From positions 496,001 to 560,000 of the forward strand of contig JABCYZ010000001.1 in the NCBI GenBank assembly GCA_013289955.1: DNA of 64,000 nt, written 5' to 3'. This document shows positions 17,405-26,482 of the stretch, piece by piece. The notes below the pieces were generated by a model. The model worked only from the letters and a program-made list of their open reading frames with translations. It was not told the origin of the DNA and made no database searches. The position numbers and the translations under genes were made by a program. How positions within the stretch are numbered: the stretch's first letter is position 1; each line of letters starts with the position of its first letter. The DNA comes from Acidobacteriota bacterium. GTDB lineage: Bacteria > Acidobacteriota > Terriglobia > Acidiferrales > UBA7541.

Positions 17405-18807
17405 AAAAAAACGTCGTCGTCATCGGCGCGGGGATGGGAGGCCTGACGGCGGCGCTGCGGCTGGCCCGCGAGGGGTTTCGTGTTCAGGTACTGGAGGCGC
17501 GCGCCGAGGCCGGCGGATTGGCTTCCGGGAGTGTGCACGAGGGATTTTCGTTCGATGCGGGGCCGTACATTTTGCTGGACCGGCCGGGCTTGGAATGGGC
17601 TTTTGCGTCTGTCGGAGTGGAACTCGGCGAGCACCTCGAACTGCGGGCGATCGGCCATGTTTATAGTGTCGATTCGCCAGGCCAGCCTACCGTCAACATT
17701 TATTCGGGCGATGCCAAGACCGCAGAAGAGATGGAGAAAAGGTGGTCTGGGAGCGGAGACCTGTATTTGCGCTTCGTGCGCAAGACCGCGGCGATTGAGG
17801 CGTCACTGCGCCCCTTGCTCTACGGTTCTGCTCCGGGACCGATGTCGCTGCTCGGCGGCGGGCGGTGGCGGCACATTGGATTTCTCTTGCGGTCGCTCGA
17901 TTCGGTGCTTCGCACCTCGAAGCTACCGCAGCCGGTCTTGGATGCGCTTTCTATCTGGACGCACGTCGCAGGACAACGTCCAGAAAAAGCGCCTAGTCCC
18001 CTGGCGTTTGTGCCGGCTTTGGTGCATTCCGTTGGCTGTTTTTATCCGAGGGAGGGAATTCGGGCGATTCCTTCGGTTCTGGAGAAAGCAGCTGTGGCTG
18101 CCGGTGTGGAGTTCAGATACCGGACCAAAGCGAAAAGGATTTGCACGGGGGGCGGCCGCGTGACCGCGGTGGAATCCACTGAGGGGGAAGGCTTTTCCGC
18201 CGATGCTGTCGTTTCAGATTGCGGTATCGCCACCTATCTTCAACTGCTGGGCCAGGAAGCGAGCGCCAGCCGGACGCGATGCGAGAAGCTGCCGCTGCAA
18301 TCGCCGGGTGTGTGCGCTTACCTCGCCGTGCGGGGACGGATGGACCCGCCGTACTTGCGCTTTCTGCTTCCCGGAGGAGACGAGCGTTGCCGGCTGCTGA
18401 TTCGGCCGGGCGTGCCGAATCCGGAGGAAAAACGAGGCGAGTGGTATCCGGCAAGATTGCTGGGTCCGATGGACCACCTAAAAGCCGAGCGCATGGGAGC
18501 CGGGGGGCAAGGCGAGTATCTCGACAAATTGTTGGAAGAAAGATGGTGGCAGGAGGGAATCGAAGAGCATCGCACGGTCGCACGCCGTACGCCGGCGGAG
18601 TGGGGCACGGAGTATTCGCTTGCGCGAAGCAGCATGAATCCGGTAATGACGGCAAAGTTCATGCGCGAGGGAAGACTGGCGCACCGGAGCCCTGATTTGC
18701 GCGGATTATATTTGGCCGGAAGCGCGACGCATCCGGGGCAGTGGGTTAGCTTTTCGGCGATTTCGGGAGTGCTGGCGGCGGACTGCTTAGAAAAGGATTT
18801 CGCGTGA
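17401..18807 (+). CDS. CrtI/phytoene-desaturase-like FAD oxidoreductase
   Basis: 468 residues, starting with GTG that overlaps the previous stop (GTGA). The N-terminus KKNVVVIGAGMGGLTAALRL is the FAD dinucleotide site, followed by VLEARAEAGGLASGS and FDAGPYILLDR, both typical of the amine-oxidase/CrtI superfamily. The C-terminal GLYLAGSATHPGQWVSFSAI fits the second FAD-contact motif that ends these enzymes. It probably desaturates, isomerises or otherwise oxidises a lipid-like isoprenoid or acyl chain. The neighbouring genes (ferritin-like fusion, epoxide-hydrolase-like, membrane desaturase) support a multi-step oxidative pathway. The substrate cannot be read from sequence. Confidence 0.82.
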   Translation: MKKNVVVIGAGMGGLTAALRLAREGFRVQVLEARAEAGGLASGSVHEGFSFDAGPYILLDRPGLEWAFASVGVELGEHLELRAIGHVYSVDSPGQPTVNIYSGDAKTAEEMEKRWSGSGDLYLRFVRKTAAIEASLRPLLYGSAPGPMSLLGGGRWRHIGFLLRSLDSVLRTSKLPQPVLDALSIWTHVAGQRPEKAPSPLAFVPALVHSVGCFYPREGIRAIPSVLEKAAVAAGVEFRYRTKAKRICTGGGRVTAVESTEGEGFSADAVVSDCGIATYLQLLGQEASASRTRCEKLPLQSPGVCAYLAVRGRMDPPYLRFLLPGGDERCRLLIRPGVPNPEEKRGEWYPARLLGPMDHLKAERMGAGGQGEYLDKLLEERWWQEGIEEHRTVARRTPAEWGTEYSLARSSMNPVMTAKFMREGRLAHRSPDLRGLYLAGSATHPGQWVSFSAISGVLAADCLEKDFA

Positions 18808-19631
18808 TGCTCGCGACTTCCATCGAAATACATGGCGGACGCAAGCTGCGCATGGCGCGTCTCGGGAGCGGGCGGCCGCTGATTCTGCTCCATGGCTATC
18901 CTGACAATTTGCAAATTTGGTCGGAGCTTGCGCCGAGGCTCGCGGCACGCTTCGAGGTCATTGCGTTTGACTGGCCCGGAATGGGTTCTAGCGAAGTGTG
19001 GGCAGGCGGGGCAACGCCTTTCGATTTTGCGCGGCGGCTGCGCACGTTGCTGGATGACTGGAATATCGAAAGGGCTGTGGTCATTGGCCACGATATGGGC
19101 GGTCAGCCAGCACTGGCGTTTGCCGCCGAACACCCCCAGCGAATCAGCCATCTCGTGGTGATGAATTCGCTCGTAATCTGGGACGAGAAAACATCGTGGG
19201 AAATTGCCTTGCTGAGAAAATTTGGGTGGAACCGCGTTTTGCTCGAGCGTTTGCCGCGGGCGGTCTTTTTTCGAGCGATTCGAACCTTTCTGCCGCACGA
19301 ATACAAACTCGGCGCGGATCTTCGCAGCGATCTGTGGGCAAGCTTTGCGCGTCCCGAGGTCAGGAAGTTTGTGGTGCGGATGTGCGCCGGATATCAGGGA
19401 ACTTTGCCGCGGCTAAAGCAGCTTTATCCGTCGCTTCGGACGCCGGCACTGTTTCTGTGGGCCGGGCGCGATAAACATTTCCCCGTGGCACACGCCATAC
19501 AGCTCGCCAGAATGGTCCCAGGCGCCCGGTTTGAAGAGATTGGGCGAGCGGGACACTGGATGGCGCTGAATCTGGCAGAAGACGTCAGTGCCCGCATTTT
19601 CGCATTCCTTGGAGCTGGCCATGGGCAGTGA
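18807..19631 (+). CDS. alpha/beta hydrolase with Asp nucleophile (epoxide hydrolase/dehalogenase-like)
   Basis: 274 residues; ATG 18807 overlaps the upstream stop (TGATG). The oxyanion motif is ILLHGYPDN, as in epoxide hydrolases (HGxP). The nucleophile elbow is VVIGHDMGGQPAL, with Asp in place of the Ser of esterases. The catalytic acid is probably in LWAGRDKHFP and the His in GRAGHWMALNLAE. This combination is diagnostic of soluble epoxide hydrolases and haloalkane dehalogenases. In this operon an epoxide or related oxygenated lipid intermediate is a plausible substrate; that is inference. The gene overlaps the next by 11 bases. Confidence 0.85.
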   Translation: MLATSIEIHGGRKLRMARLGSGRPLILLHGYPDNLQIWSELAPRLAARFEVIAFDWPGMGSSEVWAGGATPFDFARRLRTLLDDWNIERAVVIGHDMGGQPALAFAAEHPQRISHLVVMNSLVIWDEKTSWEIALLRKFGWNRVLLERLPRAVFFRAIRTFLPHEYKLGADLRSDLWASFARPEVRKFVVRMCAGYQGTLPRLKQLYPSLRTPALFLWAGRDKHFPVAHAIQLARMVPGARFEEIGRAGHWMALNLAEDVSARIFAFLGAGHGQ

Positions 19632-20043
19632 ACGAGCGTTGAGGGCCAGCGCCGCGCGAGGTCGCTATTTCCGGTCGCTATTTCTTCTGGCGGCCGCGTG
19701 GAACGCACTCTCGGCCTGTGCGGTGTTATTTTTGCTGACCGGCGCGAGATTTCGGGAGGAGTTGGGGTTTTCCGGGCCGCCCGACGCGATCAGCTTAGAA
19801 TTGCTGGCTTCGTGCTTGCTGGTGTTTGGTTTGGGCTATTACTGGGTGAGCCGAGATCTCTCGCGTAACCGCGACTTGGTGAAACTCGGAGTGATCGGAA
19901 AGCCGCTTGTGTTTCTCGTGTTCTTTGGGCACGCGCTTGCCCAACAAATTCCCATGCGCCTTGTCATTCCCTCGGTAGTGGACTTGCTGTTTGGGGCGCT
20001 GTTTCTGGAGTTTCTCCTCTGCACGCGAGCGAAAGCGCAGTAG
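19621..20043 (+). CDS. small four-helix membrane protein
   Basis: 140 residues from ATG 19621, which sits inside the end of the hydrolase gene behind a GGAG site. Hydrophobic segments at about 17-36 (SLFLLAAAWNALSACAVLFL), 54-72 (LELLASCLLVFGLGYYWV), 85-103 (GVIGKPLVFLVFFGHALA) and 112-131 predict four membrane spans with a short basic C-terminus. No family recognised. The overlap and the operon position suggest it serves the same membrane-lipid pathway as its neighbours. Confidence 0.75.
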   Translation: MGSERALRASAARGRYFRSLFLLAAAWNALSACAVLFLLTGARFREELGFSGPPDAISLELLASCLLVFGLGYYWVSRDLSRNRDLVKLGVIGKPLVFLVFFGHALAQQIPMRLVIPSVVDLLFGALFLEFLLCTRAKAQ

Positions 20044-20086
20044 TCTCAGGGGTAGGCTCTGAAGGGCAGTGGTCAAAGAAAATCAG

Positions 20087-20968
20087 ATGGCAGACGATTC
20101 ACAAGTCGATTCACTCGCCCAGAGTTTGAGCGCGAAGCCTTACCGCTCGATTCCGCGCATTTTTCTGGATCTTTTGCTGTGGACCGGCACGGCGGCGTTG
20201 GCGATTTATTTTCACCGGTGGTGGTTTACCGCCTCCAGCATCTTCCTGATCGGATTCGGGCCGTTTCACGATCTGCTTGTGCAGGGACACGAGGGAACCC
20301 ACGACCTGATTTCCAGAAGCCGGCGCGTCAACGATTTTCTTACCTGGTTTACGCTGGCGCTCGCGGGAATCTCCGCCGAGGCGCACCGGCGTTTTCATCT
20401 CGACCACCACCGCCACGCACATACTCCCGAGGATCCCGAGTATCAGTTTTTTGACCGCGTGGTTCGCGGCGTTCCCGGCTGGGCCTATCTCCTGATTCCA
20501 GCGTTCGCGCAAATTGGTGTGAACACCTATGGTTTAGAGAAAAGAATGCCACCGGGAGTGCGGCGAAGAATTGCTCTGGAGCTTGCCGGGGCGGCTCTTC
20601 TCCATGTGGGGCTCGGGCTTGTTCTGGGATGGCGACGCTATTTGCTCTTCCTTGCCGCACCCATGGTCACCGGTTTGTACGCAGCTTCCGTCCTCCGCAG
20701 CGTAACCGAGCATCATGACGTCACCGAAGGCAGCGAATGGACCAATGCGCGTTCGATCGTGACGCATCCCGTGATCGAGTTTCTATGGTCGAACGTGAAC
20801 TACCACCTCGAGCATCATCTCTACCCCTCTGTGCCGTATCACGCCCTCCCGGAGTTGCGGCGGGCGCTCTCGGCGAATTATCAGGCCCACCAGAGCAACG
20901 TGGAGAATGGCTACGGCCGGACGGCGATGGTCTTGCTCCGCGACCCGCGGCATTTCGCCCCCAGGTAG
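20087..20968 (+). CDS. membrane fatty-acid-desaturase/hydroxylase family protein
   Basis: 293 residues from ATG 20087; a GTG six codons upstream (20069) is an alternative start. It carries the three histidine boxes of membrane di-iron desaturases and hydroxylases: GHEGTHD, HLDHHRHAH and YHLEHHLYP. Hydrophobic helices surround them (LLLWTGTAALAIYFH, FLTWFTLALAGISA, LLFLAAPMVTGLYAASVL). Such enzymes insert a double bond or hydroxyl group into acyl or carotenoid chains using O2. It is fifth in the operon with the CrtI-like enzyme. Whether the substrate is a fatty acid or an isoprenoid cannot be told. Confidence 0.88.
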   Translation: MADDSQVDSLAQSLSAKPYRSIPRIFLDLLLWTGTAALAIYFHRWWFTASSIFLIGFGPFHDLLVQGHEGTHDLISRSRRVNDFLTWFTLALAGISAEAHRRFHLDHHRHAHTPEDPEYQFFDRVVRGVPGWAYLLIPAFAQIGVNTYGLEKRMPPGVRRRIALELAGAALLHVGLGLVLGWRRYLLFLAAPMVTGLYAASVLRSVTEHHDVTEGSEWTNARSIVTHPVIEFLWSNVNYHLEHHLYPSVPYHALPELRRALSANYQAHQSNVENGYGRTAMVLLRDPRHFAPR

Positions 20969-21010
20969 GGCCTTCGCGTTCCTCTCAACAAATCCGCAGT
21001 CCGATGCGCC

Positions 21011-21039
21011 TTGACGCGTCGCGTGTGTGACCGTTAGTC
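21011..21039 (+). promoter_or_regulatory. weak candidate promoter before the flippase-like gene
   Basis: TTGACG (21011-21016) and TTAGTC (21034-21039) are spaced by 17 bases in the 81-base gap after the desaturase gene. The -35 is good and the -10 poor, so it may be an internal promoter or chance. Confidence 0.25.
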
Positions 21040-21049
21040 TGACAAGCTA

Positions 21050-22114
21050 ATGCGTTCCTCGTCGAGGAAGTTGCTCATAGTTCTGCTCGGGCTCCTCGTT
21101 CTCGGGCTGGTCGTCTACTTTTCGCGGGGAATCATCCATCTCCAGGGTTTCAGCGGAGCGAAGCTTCTTCACGCCGTCCGCAACGCGAATCCTTACCTTC
21201 TGATTCTTTCGATCGCCGCGATCTACTGTTGCTATGCCCTTCGTGCCTTGCGATGGAAAGTTTTCCAGGGAAATCTCGGGCCGTCGAGTTTCTGGCCGAT
21301 TTATTCCATGACGCTGGCCGGGTTTTCTGCGGTGTTCTTGCTGGGACGAGCTGGCGAGCCGGTGAGGCCGGTGCTCCTGGCGCGGAAGGAACGGCTTCCG
21401 GTCGCCGACATGTTCGGCATCTATGTGCTCGAGAGGCTTTTTGACCTGGCCAGCATGGCGGTGATTGCAGCGATTGGATTGCTGCTCTTTAAGTCGCATG
21501 CGCGGGTGGGCGAACAGGCGGGAACGCTCGAAGCGGCTGCGAAAACCGCGGGCACCGCATTTTCCGCAGCCGTCCTGGTGGCCATCGGCTTTCTGGTGTA
21601 TCTGAGGTTGCATGGAACTGCTCTGCTTGAGCGCAGTCTCCAGGGCTGGAAGGCTTCACACGGCTGGCGCGCGATCGTTGCCCGGATTTTGCTCGGGCTC
21701 GCGCGAGGCGTGCAAGCAATTCGTTCGTTCGGCGAATTGGCGCTGGCTTTGTTTTACTCGACCGCCCACTGGTTCCTGGTGCTGCTGGTCTATCTCTGGG
21801 TGTCGCACGCGTTTGGCGGGGCGCTCGGAACGATCAACACCGGTGATGCCATGCTCGTACTCGCATTCACGCTCGCCGGATCAGCCGTGCAACTTCCCGG
21901 GGTGGGCGGAGGAGCGCAGGTGGCCACCTTCCTGGCATACACGGCAATTCTTGGCATAGAGAAAGAGCCCGCCATGGCCGCGGCAATTGTCCTCTGGCTG
22001 ATTTCCTTTGCGGCGTGTAGTCTTGCGGGTGTGCCCCTGCTATTCCGCGAGGGATTCTCGCTGGGAAAACTGCGGGAGATGGCGCAACACGAAAAACAAG
22101 AGCTGGAAAGCTGA
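21050..22114 (+). CDS. LPG-synthase-TM/flippase-like integral membrane protein
   Basis: 354 residues with about eight hydrophobic segments. Family marks are the early LRALRWKVFQGNLG, LAGFSAVFLLGRAGEPVRP (the conserved R.GE/RAGE..RP motif), LERLFDLASMAVIAAIG and the late LPGVGGGAQVATFLAYTAIL. These match the UPF0104 / lysylphosphatidylglycerol-synthase transmembrane family, which includes lipid flippases and, when fused to an aminoacyl domain, MprF. No aminoacyl domain is present here. It lies 81 bases after the desaturase gene and may move the modified lipid across the membrane (inference). Confidence 0.88.
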   Translation: MRSSSRKLLIVLLGLLVLGLVVYFSRGIIHLQGFSGAKLLHAVRNANPYLLILSIAAIYCCYALRALRWKVFQGNLGPSSFWPIYSMTLAGFSAVFLLGRAGEPVRPVLLARKERLPVADMFGIYVLERLFDLASMAVIAAIGLLLFKSHARVGEQAGTLEAAAKTAGTAFSAAVLVAIGFLVYLRLHGTALLERSLQGWKASHGWRAIVARILLGLARGVQAIRSFGELALALFYSTAHWFLVLLVYLWVSHAFGGALGTINTGDAMLVLAFTLAGSAVQLPGVGGGAQVATFLAYTAILGIEKEPAMAAAIVLWLISFAACSLAGVPLLFREGFSLGKLREMAQHEKQELES

Positions 22115-22157
22115 CGATTATGGTTCCCCCGGAAGGAACTGAGAAGGAGACGACTGA

Positions 22158-22622
22158 GTGAAGTGTCCGTTCTGCGCGCATCTGGACGATAAGGTGATCG
22201 ACTCGCGCGAGGGCCGCGCCGGGGACACGATTCGGCGGCGCCGCGAGTGTCTCAAGTGCAGCCGCCGGTTTACCACCTACGAGCGCATCGACGAAATTCC
22301 CTACATGGTGATCAAGAAGGATGGACGCCGCGAGCGGTTCGAACGGCAAAAGATCTTGCAAGGACTGCTCAAGGCTTGCGAAAAGCGGCCGGTGGCCACT
22401 CCGAAACTCGAAGCCATTGTGGACGAAATCGAGGGCGTGGTTCACGAAGCGACGGAGCGCGAGCTGACTACGACCGAGATCGGCGAAATGATCATGCACC
22501 GCCTGAAGAAGCTGGATAAGGTTGCGTATGTGAGGTTTGCGTCGGTGTATATGGACTTCAAGGATGTGCAGGAATTCATGTCCGAGCTGAAGAATTTATT
22601 GAAGGACCGCGGGAAGAAGTAA
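22158..22622 (+). CDS. nrdR: transcriptional repressor NrdR
   Basis: 154 residues, GTG start at 22158 behind AAGGAG. The N-terminal zinc ribbon has C3, C6, C31 and C34 (MKCPFCAHLDDKVIDSREGR, then ECLKCSRRFTTYER), followed by an ATP-cone (YMVIKKDGRRERFERQKI). This is the complete NrdR architecture at normal length. The family represses ribonucleotide reductase genes when nucleoside triphosphates are abundant, binding NrdR boxes. No nrd gene lies in the window, so its targets are elsewhere. The next gene is convergent 19 bases away. Confidence 0.96.
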   Translation: MKCPFCAHLDDKVIDSREGRAGDTIRRRRECLKCSRRFTTYERIDEIPYMVIKKDGRRERFERQKILQGLLKACEKRPVATPKLEAIVDEIEGVVHEATERELTTTEIGEMIMHRLKKLDKVAYVRFASVYMDFKDVQEFMSELKNLLKDRGKK

Positions 22623-22641
22623 GCGGGAAGGAAGGGCGTTT

Positions 22642-23574
22642 TCAGCGCGGCCAGACGCCCGCCGTAAACGTTCGAATCGTCGTGAACCCCAGCTTTTCAT
22701 ACAACTGAACGGCTCCGTAATTCTCCGAAGTGACGGTCAGCGTCAATTCCTTAAATTTCATGCTGCGCAGCGTTTCGGCGGAAGTTTGCATCAGCATGCG
22801 GCCGAGGCCGTGGCCCTGATAACCCGGGAGCACGCAGATTTGCGTGGTGTGGCCCACGCCCGGCGAGACTTCGCTGGTGAGGACGGCGGCGACGAGTTCG
22901 TCGCTGCCCGGCTGGCGAAGGACAAACGAGGCACCCGGCACGAAGTGGCCACAGCCCGGCAGCAGAATGATGTTTTTCAAGAATTTCAGCGCGCCGGAGC
23001 GGCTGCGATATTGGTCGTTGATTTCGCCGTCGATGTGGTTTGCATAGGCCAGATAAATCAGCTTGGCGCAGGGCTCGAAGTAGCGGTCATTCCAGCGGTC
23101 CAGGCGCATCCCGGCGGAGACGCCGGGCTTGGCTTCCGGCAGCTTCTGCAAATCCTGGAGCATAAACTGGCGGGAGTAGAGCCGGAAGCCTTGCTCACTG
23201 AGCGGCACTTCCACCGGACCGCTGAAAGGCATGAGCTGGGCTTCGATGCGCGAAAGCTGCGGAATGGCGCGCATGGAGAAAAGCATCTCGTCCAGCAGGC
23301 GCTGTCCGATGGTGGCTTGCGAGAATTTTGCCGAAACATAGAGGCCTCCGATCAGGCCTTTCTGCTCTTCGAGCACGTAAAAGGAGTAGCCCGCGGCGTT
23401 GCCATTTTCGAAGGCGACGCATCCCGCGAGAGCGTGCGCGTCCATGAATCGTTTGATCAGTTCGAGAGCGCTGCGGTAGTCCCAATGGAGTTCATCGCGC
23501 CAGTGGCGCGCTTCCTCTTCAAGAAGCGGCTCAAGTTGGCGGACCGTCGTCTGGCGCAAGTCAACAATATTCAT
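22642..23574 (-). CDS. tandem GNAT-family acetyltransferase
   Basis: 310 residues from an ATG (complement 23572-23574); a longer TTG-initiated frame to 23610 has no better ribosome site. The N-terminal half (VDLRQTTVRQLEPLLEEEAR) is a diverged GNAT-like domain. The C-terminal half is a canonical one, with ICVLPGYQGHGLGRMLMQTS (acetyl-CoA loop Q.HGLG) and SENYGAVQLYEKLGF. The substrate is unknown. It is transcribed toward nrdR and away from the alpha/beta-fold gene at 23796. Confidence 0.85.
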   Translation of the reverse strand: MNIVDLRQTTVRQLEPLLEEEARHWRDELHWDYRSALELIKRFMDAHALAGCVAFENGNAAGYSFYVLEEQKGLIGGLYVSAKFSQATIGQRLLDEMLFSMRAIPQLSRIEAQLMPFSGPVEVPLSEQGFRLYSRQFMLQDLQKLPEAKPGVSAGMRLDRWNDRYFEPCAKLIYLAYANHIDGEINDQYRSRSGALKFLKNIILLPGCGHFVPGASFVLRQPGSDELVAAVLTSEVSPGVGHTTQICVLPGYQGHGLGRMLMQTSAETLRSMKFKELTLTVTSENYGAVQLYEKLGFTTIRTFTAGVWPR

Positions 23575-23795
23575 GGATAAAGAGGACTGCCGCGCGGCCC
23601 CTGACCGCAAGGTCTATGATAGCCGAATCAGTGGCCGCACAAACAAGCGCGCCGGTGCGACGATACAATTCCGACACAGAGGGGAAAGCCCGCCCGAAAT
23701 GGCCCGAAGAAGGTGTGCTAACATCGCGCCTGTGATGGTTTTTTTGTACGGAGTGAAAATCGGCGGCGCCGGCCGCATCATTACCTAGACTAAGA

Positions 23796-24734
23796 ATGTC
23801 GATCCTCTACGAATTACGCTATCCAACCAAGTGGTACATGAAACTGGTAACGGCCGTTTTGGCGTTGATTTTCTTTGCTGTGCTCGCGACCGTCGCCATC
23901 GCCGGATTCCTGGTCTACAGGATCGTCAAGCCCCAGCGCACCAGCAGCGAAATCGATATGGAGAGCTTTCCGGGCAAGCCGGACCTTGTGGACTTTACGG
24001 TGGCGGGAATCGGCGTGCGCCACGGCTGGTTTTTCCCCGGATTGCGGGGCGCGCCGACGATTGTCCTGTGCCATGGATACGGCTCGAGCCGCGGCGATCT
24101 TTTGACCCTGGTTTCGGCGTTGCAAGATCACCAGTACAACGTGTTTGTCTTCGATTTTGCGGCGCACGGCGGAAACGAAGGCATTACTACGTTTGGATAT
24201 CGCGAGACGGACGAAGTGCGCGCTGCCGTGGACACGGTGGCCGCGCGGAACGATGTCGATCCCGGTCGGATAGGATTGTGGGGCTACAATTTGGGCGCAT
24301 ATGCGGCTTTGCGCGAAGCGGAAAACGATCACCGCGTGCGGGCCATCGTGCTGGATTCGATCTACGACCAGCCGCAGCAGATGGTGAAAATTGGCGTGGA
24401 GCGCACAGGTCTTGGCGGATTTCCGCTTATGGCGCGCTCGGCGGCGTTCAGTTTTACGTGGTTGAACTACAAGTACCGCGAAGATCCGCCGCTTTCGAAG
24501 AAGCTGAGTGCGCTGGCGGGCATTCCGAAGCTCTTCATTGAAGCCTCTGACGATCCTGAACTGGGCGATATCACGCGGCAAATGTTTATCAAGGCCCCGG
24601 AGCCCCGCGATCAGATGATTATTCCGCACGGCAATTTCGTGGCCATGGATGACAACGACAAGCGCGATTATGAGAACCGCGTGGTGAGCTTCTTCCTACT
24701 TAGGCTCCCCGCTACCGGGAACGCCACGCATTAG
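23796..24734 (+). CDS. membrane-anchored alpha/beta-hydrolase-fold protein lacking the Ser nucleophile
   Basis: 312 residues. One N-terminal membrane helix (about 17-42, LVTAVLALIFFAVLATVAIA) anchors a domain with the alpha/beta hydrolase pattern: IVLCHGYGSSRGD (oxyanion strand), VFVFDFAAHGGNEG, and the nucleophile elbow at residues 163-167, GYNLG. The expected Ser is Asn165, from codon AAT in frame with its neighbours. A candidate acid (EASDDPELG, about D252) and His (IIPHGNF, H278) are present. Family members with an intact elbow are esterases or peptidases of the bem46/YqkD type. This one may be a pseudo-enzyme or use other chemistry. Its 3' end overlaps the convergent GT39 gene by 39 bases. 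Confidence 0.82.
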   Translation: MSILYELRYPTKWYMKLVTAVLALIFFAVLATVAIAGFLVYRIVKPQRTSSEIDMESFPGKPDLVDFTVAGIGVRHGWFFPGLRGAPTIVLCHGYGSSRGDLLTLVSALQDHQYNVFVFDFAAHGGNEGITTFGYRETDEVRAAVDTVAARNDVDPGRIGLWGYNLGAYAALREAENDHRVRAIVLDSIYDQPQQMVKIGVERTGLGGFPLMARSAAFSFTWLNYKYREDPPLSKKLSALAGIPKLFIEASDDPELGDITRQMFIKAPEPRDQMIIPHGNFVAMDDNDKRDYENRVVSFFLLRLPATGNATH

Positions 24735-26387
24735 ACTCGGCTCCCCTTGTGATACCTCGCAGGTGATAACCGCCGCATAAGCGATCTCGGACTCGCACCG
24801 GGCTCCTAACGTTTCCAGTTCTTTAGAAGAGGCGACCGAGGTAAAAATGATGGGATGTTGGGGGTTGTCTGGCGTCCACTGCCTGAGTTCCCGGTGGAGA
24901 TAAAAGTTCAGGCCGAAGCCGAGCCCGCGCTTTAATTTGTAGTCCGTGGCTTTGTCGAGATCCGCTTTGGTCAGGTGATTTAGAGCGCCCAGGGCCGCCG
25001 GCCGCGCGGATACTCCGCCATCGAGTTCCCAAAAGTTTCCCATTCCAAAGATCAGAAAGGCCGGCAGGGCGATGGCGGCGATCACGAGCGCGATCTGAGC
25101 CCGGCGCAAGACCGCAAGGGTTGCGATCGCGATTCCGGCTAGAAACATGAGCGCGTAAAACTGAACCACGGTGGGTGCAGGATAGATATCTGTAACGAAG
25201 GGAATCTTCCGGCCCTGAAGCTCGGCTGCGACGCCCATGGCGACAAATGCCAGCGCTACCTCCCCACACGCCCAGCTGGCATTTCTAAGACCCTGTTCTA
25301 GCCTCCGGCTCAAGTCGCGGGCAAGAAGCGCAGCGATGGCCGGCACAGCGGGGAGAACGTAGCCGGGAAGCTTTGAACGCGAGACCGTGAAGAAGAGAAC
25401 GCAGAATCCGGCCCAGCAAAGCAAAAAACAACCCGATGGGGAGATTTCACGCCTTCGCCAGACATTTCTGCTTGAGCCAAAGGCCGAGCACAGCAGCAGG
25501 AACGTCCATGGCAGGAAGGCGACCAGCAGAACCGGAAGATAGAACCAGAAGGGCTGGATGTGCTGGAATTCGGCCGTGAGAAAGCGCTTGAAATTGTGCT
25601 CGATGATGAAGATGCGGAAGAAATCCGGGTTGCGGCGGGCGCAGAGGAGGTACCAGGGAAGGGCGGTGGCAGAGAGAGTGACGATGGCCAGGGGATGAAA
25701 GAGGCGAAACGCGTCGCGCCAGCGTTGGGTGAAGAGCGCCCAGAAAAAAACAGCTCCGCCAGAAAGAAGAATTGCCGCCGGTCCTTTCGCTAGGATGGCA
25801 AGGCCCAGGAAAAAACCGAACAGGACGAGCGCGAGCCAGGGCGTTCGGGGGAGCACGGGGGTGTTTTCATCGCGCGTAAGGCCTAGGACAACGGCGGCAG
25901 CGACCATGGCGATAGTGAGCATGCCAGTAAAGGGCATGTCGGTGGCGGCGGCGTGCGAGAAGCCGATCATGCCTACGGATGTGGGGAGAAGGAGTAATAG
26001 CCAGCGCGCGGCTTCGGCGCCGTAGAGGCGCCAGACCAGCCACGCCAGTGCCAGCGTTGCCAGGAGAGCGGAAATCGCGCTTGGCAGACGCGCTGCGGTC
26101 TCGCTTACACCGAAAAGCCTGAAGCACACCGCTGCGCCCCAATAAAAGAGCGGCGGCTTCTCAAACCATGGATTGCCGTAGAGTCGCGGCGTGACCCAGT
26201 CGCCGGTTTCGCCCATGTCGCGCGCAATCCACGCGTAACGCGGCTCGTCGGGGCCGGCAAACCCGATCACGCCGAGATGGCGGAAATAGCAAGCGTACAG
26301 TGTCGCGAGGATGAGAACGGCCCAGCCGATACTGGCGGCAGTGCCAGCGCGCGGTTTTTCAGCAATGGCGGTATGCGATTCGGTCAC
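24696..26387 (-). CDS. GT39/ArnT-like dolichyl- or undecaprenyl-phosphate sugar transferase
   Basis: 563 residues with an N-terminal GPDEPRYAWIARDMGETGDW and FEKPPLFYWGAAVCFRLFG, the marks of the glycosyltransferase-39/PMT/ArnT superfamily (acidic D/E pair in the first periplasmic loop). About eleven hydrophobic stretches cover residues 20-450, followed by a short soluble C-terminal domain. Such inner-membrane enzymes move a sugar from a polyprenyl phosphate to lipid A, protein or another lipid outside the membrane. The start is probably the GTG at 26387. It is divergent from the LpxL-like gene, which fits an envelope-glycolipid role, but the acceptor is unknown. Confidence 0.85.
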   Translation of the reverse strand: MTESHTAIAEKPRAGTAASIGWAVLILATLYACYFRHLGVIGFAGPDEPRYAWIARDMGETGDWVTPRLYGNPWFEKPPLFYWGAAVCFRLFGVSETAARLPSAISALLATLALAWLVWRLYGAEAARWLLLLLPTSVGMIGFSHAAATDMPFTGMLTIAMVAAAVVLGLTRDENTPVLPRTPWLALVLFGFFLGLAILAKGPAAILLSGGAVFFWALFTQRWRDAFRLFHPLAIVTLSATALPWYLLCARRNPDFFRIFIIEHNFKRFLTAEFQHIQPFWFYLPVLLVAFLPWTFLLLCSAFGSSRNVWRRREISPSGCFLLCWAGFCVLFFTVSRSKLPGYVLPAVPAIAALLARDLSRRLEQGLRNASWACGEVALAFVAMGVAAELQGRKIPFVTDIYPAPTVVQFYALMFLAGIAIATLAVLRRAQIALVIAAIALPAFLIFGMGNFWELDGGVSARPAALGALNHLTKADLDKATDYKLKRGLGFGLNFYLHRELRQWTPDNPQHPIIFTSVASSKELETLGARCESEIAYAAVITCEVSQGEPSLMRGVPGSGEPK

Positions 26388-26482
26388 GGATGGGAAAGTC
26401 TAGCATTGAAACTCTATCTTCAAAGCGGGCTCCTCTTGCATACTGTCGCGCGTCGGCTGCCGAGCGGCCGTATGGGCAACCA

